Shown here: positions 23,683 through 32,758 of the stretch, piece after piece | Position numbering within the stretch: the stretch's first letter is position 1 | How the letters are laid out: each line of letters opens with the position of its first letter | From: JANMZR01 sp040385875 | GTDB taxonomy: Bacteria > Bacteroidota > Bacteroidia > Cytophagales > Spirosomataceae | Assembly: GCA_040385875.1 (NCBI GenBank) | Contig: JAZKGO010000176.1 | Location: forward strand, 1 to 34,530 | DNA: 34,530 nucleotides | Reading direction: 5' to 3' | Program-made: the position numbers and the translations under genes | The notes under the pieces: model-generated | The model's input: only the letters and a program-made list of their open reading frames with translations | What the model was told of the DNA's origin: nothing | Database searches by the model: none

Positions 23683-23725
23683 ATGTTAAACGCACTGCCA
23701 GAGCTTACTCATATTTCCGTTCTTA

Positions 23726-25369
23726 TCAACTTAAAAATGGGTATCGATAATCTGTTGGAGAAATCAAGGTTTCTTTAATCGTTCTAGCTGACACCCAACG
23801 CAATAGGTTATACATTGAGCCCGCTTTATCGTTGGTACCTGAGGCTCTTGCGCCGCCAAAAGGTTGTTGGCCAACTACTGCTCCCGTGGGTTTATCGTTA
23901 ATGTAAAAATTACCTGCAGCATTTACTAATAATTTGCTGGCCTGTTCAATTGCATATCTATCTTGTGAAAAAATGGCTCCTGTGAGTGCATAAGCTGAGG
24001 TACCATCCACAATTTTGAGGATTTCCTCATATTTGTCATTTTCATTCGCAGAATCCTGTGGATAAATATAAATCGTTAAAACTGGGCCAAATATTTCCTC
24101 ACACATTGTGTTATAATAAGGATCGGTAGTCAATAAAACAGTAGGCTCAATGAAATACCCTTTTGATTTATCATAGTTCCCTCCTGAAATTACAGTAACC
24201 TTGTCTGACTTTTTTGCGGCATCAATAAAGCCAGCGATTTTATCAAACGCTCGTTCATCAATTACGGCATTTATAAAATTGCCGAAGTCTTCCGTTCCGC
24301 CCATTTTCATCGATTTCAGTTCTTTTTCAAGAATTAGTTTTACTTCCGGCCAAATGTTATCAGGAATATAAGCCCGGGAAGCCGCCGAACATTTTTGCCC
24401 CTGATATTCGAAGGCCCCCCTCATCAATCCAACTGCAACAGCCTCTGCATCAGCAGAATGATGTGCGATTACAAAATCCTTTCCCCCTGTTTCACCCACA
24501 ATTCTTGGGTAGGTTTTATAGTTTTGAATATTTTCGCCGATTGATTTCCAGATTGTTTGGAAAGTTTTAGTACTTCCGGTAAAATGAACTCCAGCAAAAT
24601 CGGGATGCTTAAATACAATATCACCCGCCATTGGCCCGTCCGCAAATACTAGATTAATCACCCCATCAGGTAATCCTGCCTCCCTCAATATCTTCATGAT
24701 TACATGTGCTGAATAAATTTGTGTGGGACTCGGTTTCCATACCACTACATTGCCCATCATTGCGGCGCTAGCTGGTAAATTACCTGCAATTGCCGTAAAA
24801 TTAAATGGGGTGATTGCAAATACAAAGCCCTCCAATGCCCTCCATTCCGTTCGATTCCAAAGGCCTTCTGAACTTTCTGGCTGACCACTATAGATTTGTG
24901 TAGCAAAAAGCACATTGTACCTTAAAAAGTCAATCCATTCACAAGCTGAATCTATTTCTGCTTGATAGGCATTTTTGGATTGCCCCAACATGGTCGCAGC
25001 ATTCAATTCCCATCTGTATTTTTTTGATGAAAGGTCCGCTGCTTTTAAAAATATGCTTAATCGATGTTCCCATGCCATATTTGCCCAACTTTCCCTCGCT
25101 GCCAAAGCGGTATCAATGCTTTCTTGCACATGGCTTCCGTCCCCCTCATGGAAATAGCCCAAAATGTGTTGGTGATTGTGTGGTGGATTGATCGGAAATT
25201 TATTCCCAGTACGGACTTCTTTTCCATTAATAATCATTGGAATATCAACCGTTTCGCTTAGTAGTTGCTGTATTTTATTTTGCAAAAGCTGCCTTTCTGT
25301 TGAGCCTGGTCCATAATTTAGAATAGTTTCGTTTTTTATGGGTGGTACTTTAAAAAATCCTGTTGACAT
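23726..25369 (-). CDS. pruA: 1-pyrroline-5-carboxylate dehydrogenase
   Basis: This NAD-dependent aldehyde dehydrogenase oxidises glutamate semialdehyde (P5C) to glutamate, the second step of proline breakdown. Catalytic residues are the nucleophile Cys327 (YQGQKCSAASRAYIP) and the general base Glu293 (VGETGGKDF). The NAD-binding WKPSPTQ (211-217) and FTGSTKT (263-269) motifs and the PFGGARASGTNDKAG segment are intact. At 547 residues and with the opening MSTGFFKVPPIKNETILNYGPGS, it is the eukaryote-like P5CDH type found in Bacteroidota, not the PutA fusion. The proline dehydrogenase partner is not in the window. A CAAATTTA element at 25401-25408 (TAAATTTG on the minus strand) could be its -7 box. 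Confidence 0.96.
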   Translation of the reverse strand: MSTGFFKVPPIKNETILNYGPGSTERQLLQNKIQQLLSETVDIPMIINGKEVRTGNKFPINPPHNHQHILGYFHEGDGSHVQESIDTALAARESWANMAWEHRLSIFLKAADLSSKKYRWELNAATMLGQSKNAYQAEIDSACEWIDFLRYNVLFATQIYSGQPESSEGLWNRTEWRALEGFVFAITPFNFTAIAGNLPASAAMMGNVVVWKPSPTQIYSAHVIMKILREAGLPDGVINLVFADGPMAGDIVFKHPDFAGVHFTGSTKTFQTIWKSIGENIQNYKTYPRIVGETGGKDFVIAHHSADAEAVAVGLMRGAFEYQGQKCSAASRAYIPDNIWPEVKLILEKELKSMKMGGTEDFGNFINAVIDERAFDKIAGFIDAAKKSDKVTVISGGNYDKSKGYFIEPTVLLTTDPYYNTMCEEIFGPVLTIYIYPQDSANENDKYEEILKIVDGTSAYALTGAIFSQDRYAIEQASKLLVNAAGNFYINDKPTGAVVGQQPFGGARASGTNDKAGSMYNLLRWVSARTIKETLISPTDYRYPFLS

Positions 25370-25400
25370 ATCCGTTTTGATTTATTGATGTTGTTTTTTA

Positions 25401-25408
25401 CAAATTTA
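25401..25408 (-). promoter_or_regulatory. Candidate -7 element TAAATTTG before pruA
   Basis: Exact TAnnTTTG match on the minus strand, 31 bases before the pruA ATG. The nearest upstream TTTG is 26 bases away (CAAA on the plus strand near 25435), outside the usual spacing, so confidence is low. Confidence 0.3.
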
Positions 25409-25495
25409 CAGTAATTTTTTCCCAATAAATAATGCAAAATTCGTTCGTTTTTGGATATTTTGGCTAGACTATTCCCACATTCGATACCAAAGCAG

Positions 25496-25503
25496 TAAAT
25501 TTG
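25496..25503 (+). promoter_or_regulatory. Candidate -7 element TAAATTTG before thrC
   Basis: Exact TAnnTTTG match 31 bases before the thrC ATG, mirroring the pruA element on the other side of the divergent region. No clear -33 box. Confidence 0.3.
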
Positions 25504-25534
25504 TATTTCAATTAAATATCTTCCATAGAATCAA

Positions 25535-26839
25535 ATGCAATTATTTAGTACCAATCATATTAGCCCAGATGTTGATTTAGAAGAAGCCGTTTTCCGTGGA
25601 TTGCCACAAGATAATGGCCTTTATATGCCTTATAATATTCCCAAACTCCCTGACTCTTTTTTTACAAAAATTGATGATTTGTCTATTCAAGAAATTGCTT
25701 TTGAAATTTGCAAAACCCTTTTTGATGGAGAATTGACCAATGAAGAAATAAAATTGATTGTAAATCGTGCCATTACTTTTGAAGCGCCCTTAGTAGTAAC
25801 CGAGCCAAATAATTACATTTTAGAGCTGTTTCACGGCCCATCCATGGCATTTAAAGACTTTGGTGCTCGTTTTATGGCTTCTTTGATGGGTTTTTATTTG
25901 GAAAAATCTCAAAAGAAAATTAAAATTCTGGTGGCCACTTCGGGTGATACGGGTGGTGCTGTGGCACAAGGTTTTCACAATACTCCCAATATTGACGTGG
26001 TGATTTTGTACCCAAGTGGCAAGGTTTCTGATATTCAGGAAATGCAATTGACCACTTTGGGAGGCAATGTGACTGCAATAGAAATTGATGGGACTTTTGA
26101 TGATTGCCAAGCTTTGGTTAAATCTGCTTTTTTGGATAAAGATTTAAGCAGAAAATATAAGTTAGCCTCCGCCAACTCTATTAATATAAGTCGATTAATC
26201 CCGCAAAGTTTTTACTACTTTAGTGCTTTTGCCCAATTAAAAAAACTAGGAAATAAACTGCCTGTAGTTTTTTCTGTGCCTTCTGGCAATTTCGGAAATC
26301 TTTCTGCTGGACTGATTGCTTATCAAATGGGCTTGCCTGTTCATCAGTTTATTGCGGCTACTAATGTGAATGATGTGGTGCCAAGATACTTAGAATCAGG
26401 CAATTACGAACCTGTAAAATCAAAAGAAACGATTTCTAATGCGATGGATGTTGGCAATCCTTCCAACTTTATTCGAATGAAATTATTAGCTGGGGATAAT
26501 TGGCAATCGATTTCTAAAATTATTATTGGTTATTCTTACACAGATAATGACACTAAATCAGAAATGAAATCAGTTTATGAAAAGACTCACTACATCATGT
26601 GTCCTCATACAGCTGTGGCTCAACTGGGTGCCGATAATTATAAAAAAGAGGTTGATAAAAATGTAGTAACAGTTGTCCTTTCAACGGCCCATTACGCAAA
26701 ATTTTTACCTGTAATGGAGCCAACTCTTGGCTTTTCACCACCTATTCCAGGGCGCCTTTCAGAATTACTTTTAAAGGAAAAAGTTTCCACTAAAATGGCT
26801 GCCGATTTTGGCGACTTCAAAGCCTGGTTATTGGGATAA
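25535..26839 (+). CDS. thrC: Threonine synthase
   Basis: ThrC converts O-phosphohomoserine to threonine with pyridoxal phosphate. The PLP-binding Lys107 lies in HGPSMAFKDFGARFM, the SGDTGGAVAQGF loop binds the phosphate, and SVPSGNFGNLSAGLIA and NAMDVGNPSNF are family blocks. The 434 residues begin with MQLFSTNHISPDVDLEEAVF, typical of the bacterial class with N-terminal extension. It stands alone: thrA and thrB, which usually sit beside thrC in this phylum, are not present in the window. It is divergent from pruA and is followed by a hairpin terminator 18 bases after the stop. Confidence 0.97.
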   Translation: MQLFSTNHISPDVDLEEAVFRGLPQDNGLYMPYNIPKLPDSFFTKIDDLSIQEIAFEICKTLFDGELTNEEIKLIVNRAITFEAPLVVTEPNNYILELFHGPSMAFKDFGARFMASLMGFYLEKSQKKIKILVATSGDTGGAVAQGFHNTPNIDVVILYPSGKVSDIQEMQLTTLGGNVTAIEIDGTFDDCQALVKSAFLDKDLSRKYKLASANSINISRLIPQSFYYFSAFAQLKKLGNKLPVVFSVPSGNFGNLSAGLIAYQMGLPVHQFIAATNVNDVVPRYLESGNYEPVKSKETISNAMDVGNPSNFIRMKLLAGDNWQSISKIIIGYSYTDNDTKSEMKSVYEKTHYIMCPHTAVAQLGADNYKKEVDKNVVTVVLSTAHYAKFLPVMEPTLGFSPPIPGRLSELLLKEKVSTKMAADFGDFKAWLLG

Positions 26840-26857
26840 AGTCTTTGTTTTTTTGCA

Positions 26858-26892
26858 TAAAGGAGATTCTAAATAACAGATTCTCCTTTTTT
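26858..26892 (+). terminator. Terminator after thrC
   Basis: AAAGGAGATTCT and AGATTCTCCTTT pair as an imperfect 12-bp stem with the loop AAATAAC and a T-run. It is the thrC side of a convergent terminator pair. Confidence 0.75.
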
Positions 26893-26945
26893 CACTTTAA
26901 ATACTTTGCTATTGACTATTGATAGTAAAGTATAAATTTTATAGA

Positions 26946-26984
26946 TAAAAAAGGGCTTTAAAAATTAATTTTTAAAGCCCTTTT
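26946..26984 (-). terminator. Terminator after the acyl-CoA ligase gene
   Basis: A long palindrome, AAAAGGGCTTTAAAAATT with its exact complement, lies 20 bases after the acyl-CoA ligase stop and ends in a T-run on the minus strand. It works in both directions and backs up the thrC terminator. Confidence 0.8.
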
Positions 26985-27003
26985 CAACATTTTTTCTTCT
27001 TTC

Positions 27004-28776
27004 TTACAAATACAATGCCTCTATCAAAGCCTTGTTTTTTTCCGTAATTGCCTTTCGCTTTAAGCTCAATTTGGCAGTTAGTTCGCCGTCATCAATCGTG
27101 AAAAGCCGAGGCAGTAGTGCAATTTTTTTCACACGTTCCCATTGGGCTACTTCTACCATCAATTGCTCAACTTCTTTATCAAAATGTACTCTAACTAGCT
27201 GGTTTTTAATAATTTCCGTATCATTTGTATAAGGGATTTCATGGGTGGCACACCACTCTTTTAGAGCCGCAAAGTCTGGCACTATCAATGCTGAAGGGAA
27301 TTTTTGGTTTTCGCCCACCACCATACATTGTTCAATATAAATCGACTCTTTCAATTTGTTTTCAATTTGTTGTGGTGCTACATACTTTCCTCCCGAAGTT
27401 TTGAATATTTCTTTTTTCCGGTCAGTTATTTTTAAGTATTTGCCTTCTATCAAAGTGCCAATATCACCCGTATGAAACCATCCTTCTGAATCTATTGCCT
27501 CTGCTGTGGCCTCTGGTTTATTATAATAGCCTTTCATTACGTTGGGCCCTTTGCATAGGATTTCCCCATCATCGGCTATTTTAACTTCCACATTACTGAG
27601 CACTGTACCTACGCAACCTACTCTAAAGTCTATTGGTTGAACTCTGCTTGTTGAGATTACTGGAGAGGTTTCAGTAAGACCATAGCCTTCTGAAACAGGG
27701 ATACCTGCTGCCCAAAAGATTCTTGATAATCTTGGTTGTAATGCTGCTGAACCTGAAGTAATAACTTTTAAATTTCCGCCTAAAGCTTCTCTCCATTTTA
27801 CAAAAATTAACTTTCTTGCAATCTTTAATTGAAGATCATAAAAGAACCCCATCTCTTTAGTTGGGTCAAATCTTAAACCCAAATTCAATGCCCAGAAAAA
27901 CAATGTTTTCTTTAAACCTGTGAGTTCATAGCCCTTTGCAACTATTTTATCATATACTTTTTCCAGCAACCGTGGTACCGTTGTAAACATGGCTGGCTTC
28001 ACCTCTCTGATGTTGTCAGCAATAGTTTCCATGCTTTCGGCATAATAAATTCTAGCTCCCATTCTGATATAAATGTAAATGGCTGCTCGCTCATAAATAT
28101 GACATAATGGCAAGAAGCTCAGCACTTTATCTTTTCCTTCTACCACAAAATATTCAACACAAGCCATCACATTTGATACGATATTCGAATGGCTTAGCAT
28201 CACCCCTTTAGGAAATCCTGTAGTACCTGAAGTATAAATCAAGGTGAGCAAATCATCAGGGTTTACAGCAGCTTTCATCTCCTCTAGTTTTGCCTGATCT
28301 CCACTTTTTCCCAACTGCAAAACCTCTTGAAAATTCGCTATTCCTTTTAACTGATCAAAAGAATAAACCGTTGGTTTAACTGAAAGAGTTGAAATAGAAT
28401 CTATTACCTTATCATATAGTTTTTGATCAGACACAAATACTATTTTAACCCCTGCGTCATTGAATATGTATCGGTAGTCTTCAACAGTAATGGTTGGATA
28501 CATCGGTACCGATATCGCACCCAATTGTTGTATTCCAAAATCCGTAATATTCCACTCGGGCCTGCTTGTGGAGATTATGGCCACTTTATCATCTTTTCTG
28601 ATACCCAAAGCATACAAACCATGACTCATTAAGTCAATCTTTTCTACTATTTCTTTGGCACTATGTTTTACCCATTCACCATTTATTTTGTTACAAAAGG
28701 CATCATCAAAATTATTAGGAATAAAATATTGTGTTAGAAAATCAAAAACTCTAGTAGGCTCCTTTAAGTTGGTCAT
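27004..28776 (-). CDS. Long-chain acyl-CoA synthetase (AMP-forming, FadD-like)
   Basis: This ANL-superfamily enzyme activates fatty acids to acyl-AMP and then acyl-CoA. The P-loop YTSGTTGFPKG is at 181-191, then VSEGYGLTETSP (A5 region), EGWFHTGDIG (A7), and LKITDRKKEIFKTSGGKYVAPQQIE (A8-A10 region) with the catalytic lysine in the GGKYVAP stretch. The 590-residue length and LPLCHIYERAAIY segment are those of bacterial long-chain acyl-CoA ligases such as the AMP-dependent synthetases of Bacteroidota. Substrate chain length cannot be told from sequence. It seems monocistronic, between the palindromic terminator and the one at 28885-28919. Confidence 0.93.
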   Translation of the reverse strand: MTNLKEPTRVFDFLTQYFIPNNFDDAFCNKINGEWVKHSAKEIVEKIDLMSHGLYALGIRKDDKVAIISTSRPEWNITDFGIQQLGAISVPMYPTITVEDYRYIFNDAGVKIVFVSDQKLYDKVIDSISTLSVKPTVYSFDQLKGIANFQEVLQLGKSGDQAKLEEMKAAVNPDDLLTLIYTSGTTGFPKGVMLSHSNIVSNVMACVEYFVVEGKDKVLSFLPLCHIYERAAIYIYIRMGARIYYAESMETIADNIREVKPAMFTTVPRLLEKVYDKIVAKGYELTGLKKTLFFWALNLGLRFDPTKEMGFFYDLQLKIARKLIFVKWREALGGNLKVITSGSAALQPRLSRIFWAAGIPVSEGYGLTETSPVISTSRVQPIDFRVGCVGTVLSNVEVKIADDGEILCKGPNVMKGYYNKPEATAEAIDSEGWFHTGDIGTLIEGKYLKITDRKKEIFKTSGGKYVAPQQIENKLKESIYIEQCMVVGENQKFPSALIVPDFAALKEWCATHEIPYTNDTEIIKNQLVRVHFDKEVEQLMVEVAQWERVKKIALLPRLFTIDDGELTAKLSLKRKAITEKNKALIEALYL

Positions 28777-28884
28777 ATTATTTTATAATTTATAACGATC
28801 TGTTTTAAGTCGATGAATTAATTTAATCTTAAATATAGCAATTTTATAGAGATTTTTTGCAATAAAATAATAGAAAAATGATAT

Positions 28885-28919
28885 AAAAAAGGGCATTAAT
28901 TTCTAAAATTAATGCCCTT
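28885..28919 (-). terminator. Terminator of the TPR gene at 28939
   Basis: The minus strand reads AAGGGCATTAATTTTAG, then the complementary arm and a T-run (AAAAAA on the plus strand at 28885-28890). The stem is 14-15 bp, starting 20 bases after the TPR gene stop. Confidence 0.82.
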
Positions 28920-28938
28920 CAAAAATGATCAATATTTC

Positions 28939-30780
28939 CTAATTTATTGTGTCCCCTCTTAATACTCTATATCTATTTCTTGATTCAACCACAAAAATAC
29001 TTCCAGGGTAGTTTTTTAATATGTCCTGATACAATTTCATCGCTCCTTCTTTGTCTTTCATTTTTTCTTCAAGAGTTACTGCCAATAGAAATGAGGCATC
29101 ATCCCCTAATACATCAAAAGGAAACTGCTCAATAATCTTATTCAAATCCGAAACTGCCAAATCTGTTTTTGAAAGTTTTAGATAGCAATTGGCTCTTTTA
29201 TACAATGCATCATCAACCAATCCATCCTTACTGTATTTGGTAATGATTTTTGTTAATGAATCTATTGCCGCATCATATTTATTTTGAAAAATCAGAAGCT
29301 CAGTTGATGCATAGCATTTCATGGCTGTTTCAGTGCTATCCACACCGGTATTGTCCCTAATTAGTAAGCTCAGATCCATAGCATCATTGGCAATTTCACG
29401 TGTCGTGGCCTTTTTTAGGATGTTCAATATATCTTCAGCTAATTCGAAATCCCCTTTATAATAGTTCAATTTTGCATTTCTTAGTTTTGCATCGTAGCCC
29501 GTTGGGTTGTCTTTTTCTGCCTTTTCCACTTGTTGATAGGTCAATGTTGCCTCCCAGAAATCACTATTTAAAACTTGAATATCACCCATATCAAGCTTGC
29601 ATCTGCTTACAAAATTGAGATCGCCCGCACCTAATTTTATTGCTTTTTGTAGTACTGCCACGGCACTATCTTTTTCATCGAGATAAAAAGCTAATAAATT
29701 AGCCTTGTTTTTCATGGCCTCGATGGTTTTTTGGTTTAGCCCCAGCTCCTTTAAAAGCTTGTCGTACTCCTCAATCAACAATTTAATATCTTGAATATCA
29801 ACGGGATATACATTTTTAATTGCCTCTTCTTTGCAAGTGACCAACAATCTTCTTGCGGTTGGGTATTCGGGATTTTGCGGATATTCTTTGACCATATACT
29901 CAAACATTTTTGCCGCATTCACAAAATCTTTATTCTGTCGAGCCAAAAATGCCAACTCATATACATTTGAGCCTTCATATTTCATCCTTTTATCCAAAGC
30001 CTTTGCCTGTAAAAATGCTTTGAAAAACTGTTTTTGGTTAACCAAATGACTAATTAAAACTTCAGTAAAAAAGGGACGATCTGGGAATTTCTGAACCTTT
30101 TCATATAAGACTTTTTCAAGAATTGCTAAATCCTTCTCCGTTTTTATCTCATCTTGAATCACGGTTTTGAAATAATCTAGATTAGCAGAGCTTTCGGAGA
30201 AAATGAGGAATTCATTAATCATCATCGCAGTATTATTGGTCGCTTTGAATAACCTACCCAATAAATCGCCATATAAAAGAGGATTTTTAAAATGTTCCCT
30301 AGACGCTAGGAGTGTATTGATTGCTAATTCTGATTTAGCTTTTGTAAAGAAATAATTTGATAATTCCCTTGAGTCCCTTTCATCAATCTTTGCCAGAGTA
30401 ATTGCTTTGTCAAACTCTTTGGCCGCCTCTTCATTTTTTTCTTGTGCTAAAAACAATTCCGCCAAATCAGCATGATAGATTGCATTGTCTTTATTATTTC
30501 TTATTTGCTTCTTTACAAATTTTTCTGCCTCTTTCCAATCTCCTAACTGCCTAAGTGTTTCCAAATAAAATGGATGTATCTCATTTGCTACTTGATCCTT
30601 TTTGGCTAGCTTTTCATAAACGGTTTTTGCTTTATTGTATTCTTTATTTTTAAAATACTCATTTCCGATTTGAACATCTTGTGCCAACAAAAAAGAAGCA
30701 TGAAAAAAACAGATGAAAGTTATCAACAGAGATTGATAATATTTAATAAATAAATTTTTAAAATATATTTTATTATTCAT
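28939..30780 (-). CDS. Secreted tetratricopeptide-repeat protein
   Basis: The 613-residue protein starts with a signal sequence (hydrophobic core at about 16-32, ending FLLAQDVQIG). TPR-type helix pairs follow through most of its length, for example GNEYFKNKEYNKAKTVYEKL, AIYHADLAELFLAQEKNEEA and FVNAAKMFEYMVKEYPQNPE. The C-terminal half repeats DALYKRANCYLKLSKTDLAV-like units and resembles the YbgF/BamD-type tandem TPR arrangement (a repeated motif with FPFDVLGDDASFLLAV). It should be periplasmic or secreted and act as a scaffold. Substrate and partner are unknown. A 335-base gap separates it from the Ig-like lipoprotein gene, so it is probably its own transcription unit. Confidence 0.85.
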   Translation of the reverse strand: MNNKIYFKNLFIKYYQSLLITFICFFHASFLLAQDVQIGNEYFKNKEYNKAKTVYEKLAKKDQVANEIHPFYLETLRQLGDWKEAEKFVKKQIRNNKDNAIYHADLAELFLAQEKNEEAAKEFDKAITLAKIDERDSRELSNYFFTKAKSELAINTLLASREHFKNPLLYGDLLGRLFKATNNTAMMINEFLIFSESSANLDYFKTVIQDEIKTEKDLAILEKVLYEKVQKFPDRPFFTEVLISHLVNQKQFFKAFLQAKALDKRMKYEGSNVYELAFLARQNKDFVNAAKMFEYMVKEYPQNPEYPTARRLLVTCKEEAIKNVYPVDIQDIKLLIEEYDKLLKELGLNQKTIEAMKNKANLLAFYLDEKDSAVAVLQKAIKLGAGDLNFVSRCKLDMGDIQVLNSDFWEATLTYQQVEKAEKDNPTGYDAKLRNAKLNYYKGDFELAEDILNILKKATTREIANDAMDLSLLIRDNTGVDSTETAMKCYASTELLIFQNKYDAAIDSLTKIITKYSKDGLVDDALYKRANCYLKLSKTDLAVSDLNKIIEQFPFDVLGDDASFLLAVTLEEKMKDKEGAMKLYQDILKNYPGSIFVVESRNRYRVLRGDTIN

Positions 30781-31115
30781 TATTAGAGCTGTTAGTATCT
30801 TAATAAATTTTTTCTATTTTCTATTCTCGTACTTATTGATACTTGTAAAAATCTTATTAACTATCAATTATTTGTTTAGATGTAAGTTAGCAATTTTTGC
30901 TTTTAAATTTATCAACAGAAAAATCAATATATTTTATGTTTTAAAGTTTAATCATAATGTTTGTAAATTTTCAAAAATATTGCTTTTTAAACAATGCCAG
31001 ACTTCAATATTTACTGGTATGTATAAAGTAAAAACTTTTTATGCGATTCTCAGGGCTTACCAACAGGCTATTTTACTATATAACTCGTTTATTAACAATT
31101 AATTATGAGGTTTTT
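30781..31115. other. Gene-free, AT-rich intergenic region (335 bases)
   Basis: I see no convincing gene here. The only longer reading frame (30836-31102, 88 codons) is rich in Ile, Leu, Lys and Asn, as random AT-rich DNA would be, and has no motif. No consensus TTTG/TAnnTTTG promoter toward the TPR gene and no clear terminator for the Ig-like gene was found by eye. Confidence 0.5.
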
Positions 31116-32720
31116 TTATTGAATTGTAAAATTGTAACCAGAAAGTTCGAAGTTTGCTTTTATTTGTACTATACTATTAATATATTGTATTTTTTCTGGA
31201 ATTATCCCTTTATCCACCTCTCCTGCATCCCATTTTCCATTTTTGTTCAAATCTGATATTAATCTGATATAATATTTGCCCGGAAGCACATTTTTGAAAG
31301 TGTATTTATTCTTGTATTTTATTTCATTGACTATTTCATATTTCTCGTTTAGCAATTGTACAATTTCATTTTCTTTAAAACCAGAAATCTCTCCGGCTAT
31401 TATTCCAGTATCGTCAGAGATTAAAATTTTATTATCCTGCCGATACTTTTTCAATGTGTCGTTTTCAACTGAGAAGAAACTGCCCTCTTGAATATTTATC
31501 CTTAAGGTATTTTTTGAATTCGCTTTTGCTGAAATTGTGAGTTTATTTTTATGTTGATTCCAAATATAATTTAGGTTGCTCTCTGGCACTTTGGTCAATG
31601 TGTCATTTAATATTTGCACCCTGCTAAGATCAAACTTTAAAATGGGCTTATTAAATGTAAGTACATAATCAATATTATTCTCAATTGATTTTGTGCTATT
31701 CGGTTCTAAATTTAGTTTGAATTCCTCTTTGAGGGCATCTGATTTTTTTGCTGGTTTTTTAAACAGAAATTTCTGTTTTATTTGATATTCCATATCTACA
31801 GAATCAATCGCTATTAAATCAAATTTTATGGAATCGGTAATATTTTTAGTGTTGAAAATTTTAATTTCCTTTTCGCTTGAGAGTAGATAAGGCAAGCTAT
31901 CTTGTTCATTCAGATATTTTAGCTTTACTTCCTTCACACCTTTGTTGAGTTCGACATTTGCATAATTGACAGAGGTTCTTGTTCTTACTATTTTGAGAGG
32001 TTGCTTATCTTGTTTTACAATTTTCAAATTTATATTGTCAATATTTTTATTCAAAAAAAGAGTATCTGTTACATAACCTATTTTTTCTGTTAATTCATTA
32101 AAAACAGTATTGTTATTATAGTCAGTTATTGCGTAAATCTTATAGGTATTGGCTTGAATATTTTCAATATTAAATTTGCCTAAGCTATCTGTTTTTGTAA
32201 AATAATAAGGTTTTTCTTTTTTAATATTTAAGGTATCGGTGAGCTTGTACAATCCAACAAGTACATCAAAAGTTGGCTTACTTGTAAGCGGATCTACTAC
32301 GGTTCCACTTACTTTTAATGAATCTATTTGGCTACCCGTACTGAATACCAGTCTTATATTTTTGGCTTCGTTGCTTTCGGTAATATCTTTGAAAGTGCTT
32401 CTGAAGTTGAGATTATAAGTTGTGTTGGGATTGAAAGGTTTGTTAAAAGTTAATTTTACCCCAGTTGGTTTTACTTTGCTTGTGTAATTTCCTTCAATTG
32501 CGGGAGTAATAATCAAGTTTTGATTAATATTATCTACTTTAACATATTCATCAAAATAAAGCTCAACAACATTTTCATTAAAATTGGTTGATTGATTTTT
32601 TGGAATCGAAGAGACTAGTTTAGGATTAATAATATCTTTTTTTCCACCTAATGGCGGCACTTTTTGTGCGCAGGAAATAAAAAGATAATAGAATAAAAGA
32701 GAACTAAAAAGGGATTTCAT
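31116..32720 (-). CDS. Ig-like (SbsA/Big_5-type) lipoprotein
   Basis: This 534-residue lipoprotein begins MKSLFSSLLFYYLFISC with the lipobox near FISC (Cys17) and continues QKVPPLGGKKDIINPKLVSS. The LGG-x-KD-x-x-x-P pattern and the following NFNENVVELYFDEYVKVDNI match the N-terminal SbsA Ig-like (Big_5) domain of a lipoprotein family widespread in Bacteroidota. Further beta-sandwich domains follow, with a carboxypeptidase-regulatory-like turn (GTVVDPLTSKPTFDVLVGLY) at about 150-200. The C-terminus holds DLNKNGKWDAGE, an EF-hand/dockerin-like calcium loop. I took the ATG at 32720 because the frame from 32753 puts a basic stretch before the signal peptide. It starts 38 bases after mnmG and is likely in its operon. 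Function is unknown. Confidence 0.85.
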   Translation of the reverse strand: MKSLFSSLLFYYLFISCAQKVPPLGGKKDIINPKLVSSIPKNQSTNFNENVVELYFDEYVKVDNINQNLIITPAIEGNYTSKVKPTGVKLTFNKPFNPNTTYNLNFRSTFKDITESNEAKNIRLVFSTGSQIDSLKVSGTVVDPLTSKPTFDVLVGLYKLTDTLNIKKEKPYYFTKTDSLGKFNIENIQANTYKIYAITDYNNNTVFNELTEKIGYVTDTLFLNKNIDNINLKIVKQDKQPLKIVRTRTSVNYANVELNKGVKEVKLKYLNEQDSLPYLLSSEKEIKIFNTKNITDSIKFDLIAIDSVDMEYQIKQKFLFKKPAKKSDALKEEFKLNLEPNSTKSIENNIDYVLTFNKPILKFDLSRVQILNDTLTKVPESNLNYIWNQHKNKLTISAKANSKNTLRINIQEGSFFSVENDTLKKYRQDNKILISDDTGIIAGEISGFKENEIVQLLNEKYEIVNEIKYKNKYTFKNVLPGKYYIRLISDLNKNGKWDAGEVDKGIIPEKIQYINSIVQIKANFELSGYNFTIQ

Positions 32721-32758
32721 CCGAATAATTATTTTGATAAAAGTATGGTCCAACTAAA

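Noticed and set aside
30836..31102. 88-codon plus-strand frame in the 335-base intergenic region
   Set aside because: Residue use is that of random AT-rich DNA, no motif or signal peptide, and it is unsupported by a promoter or any recognisable family.
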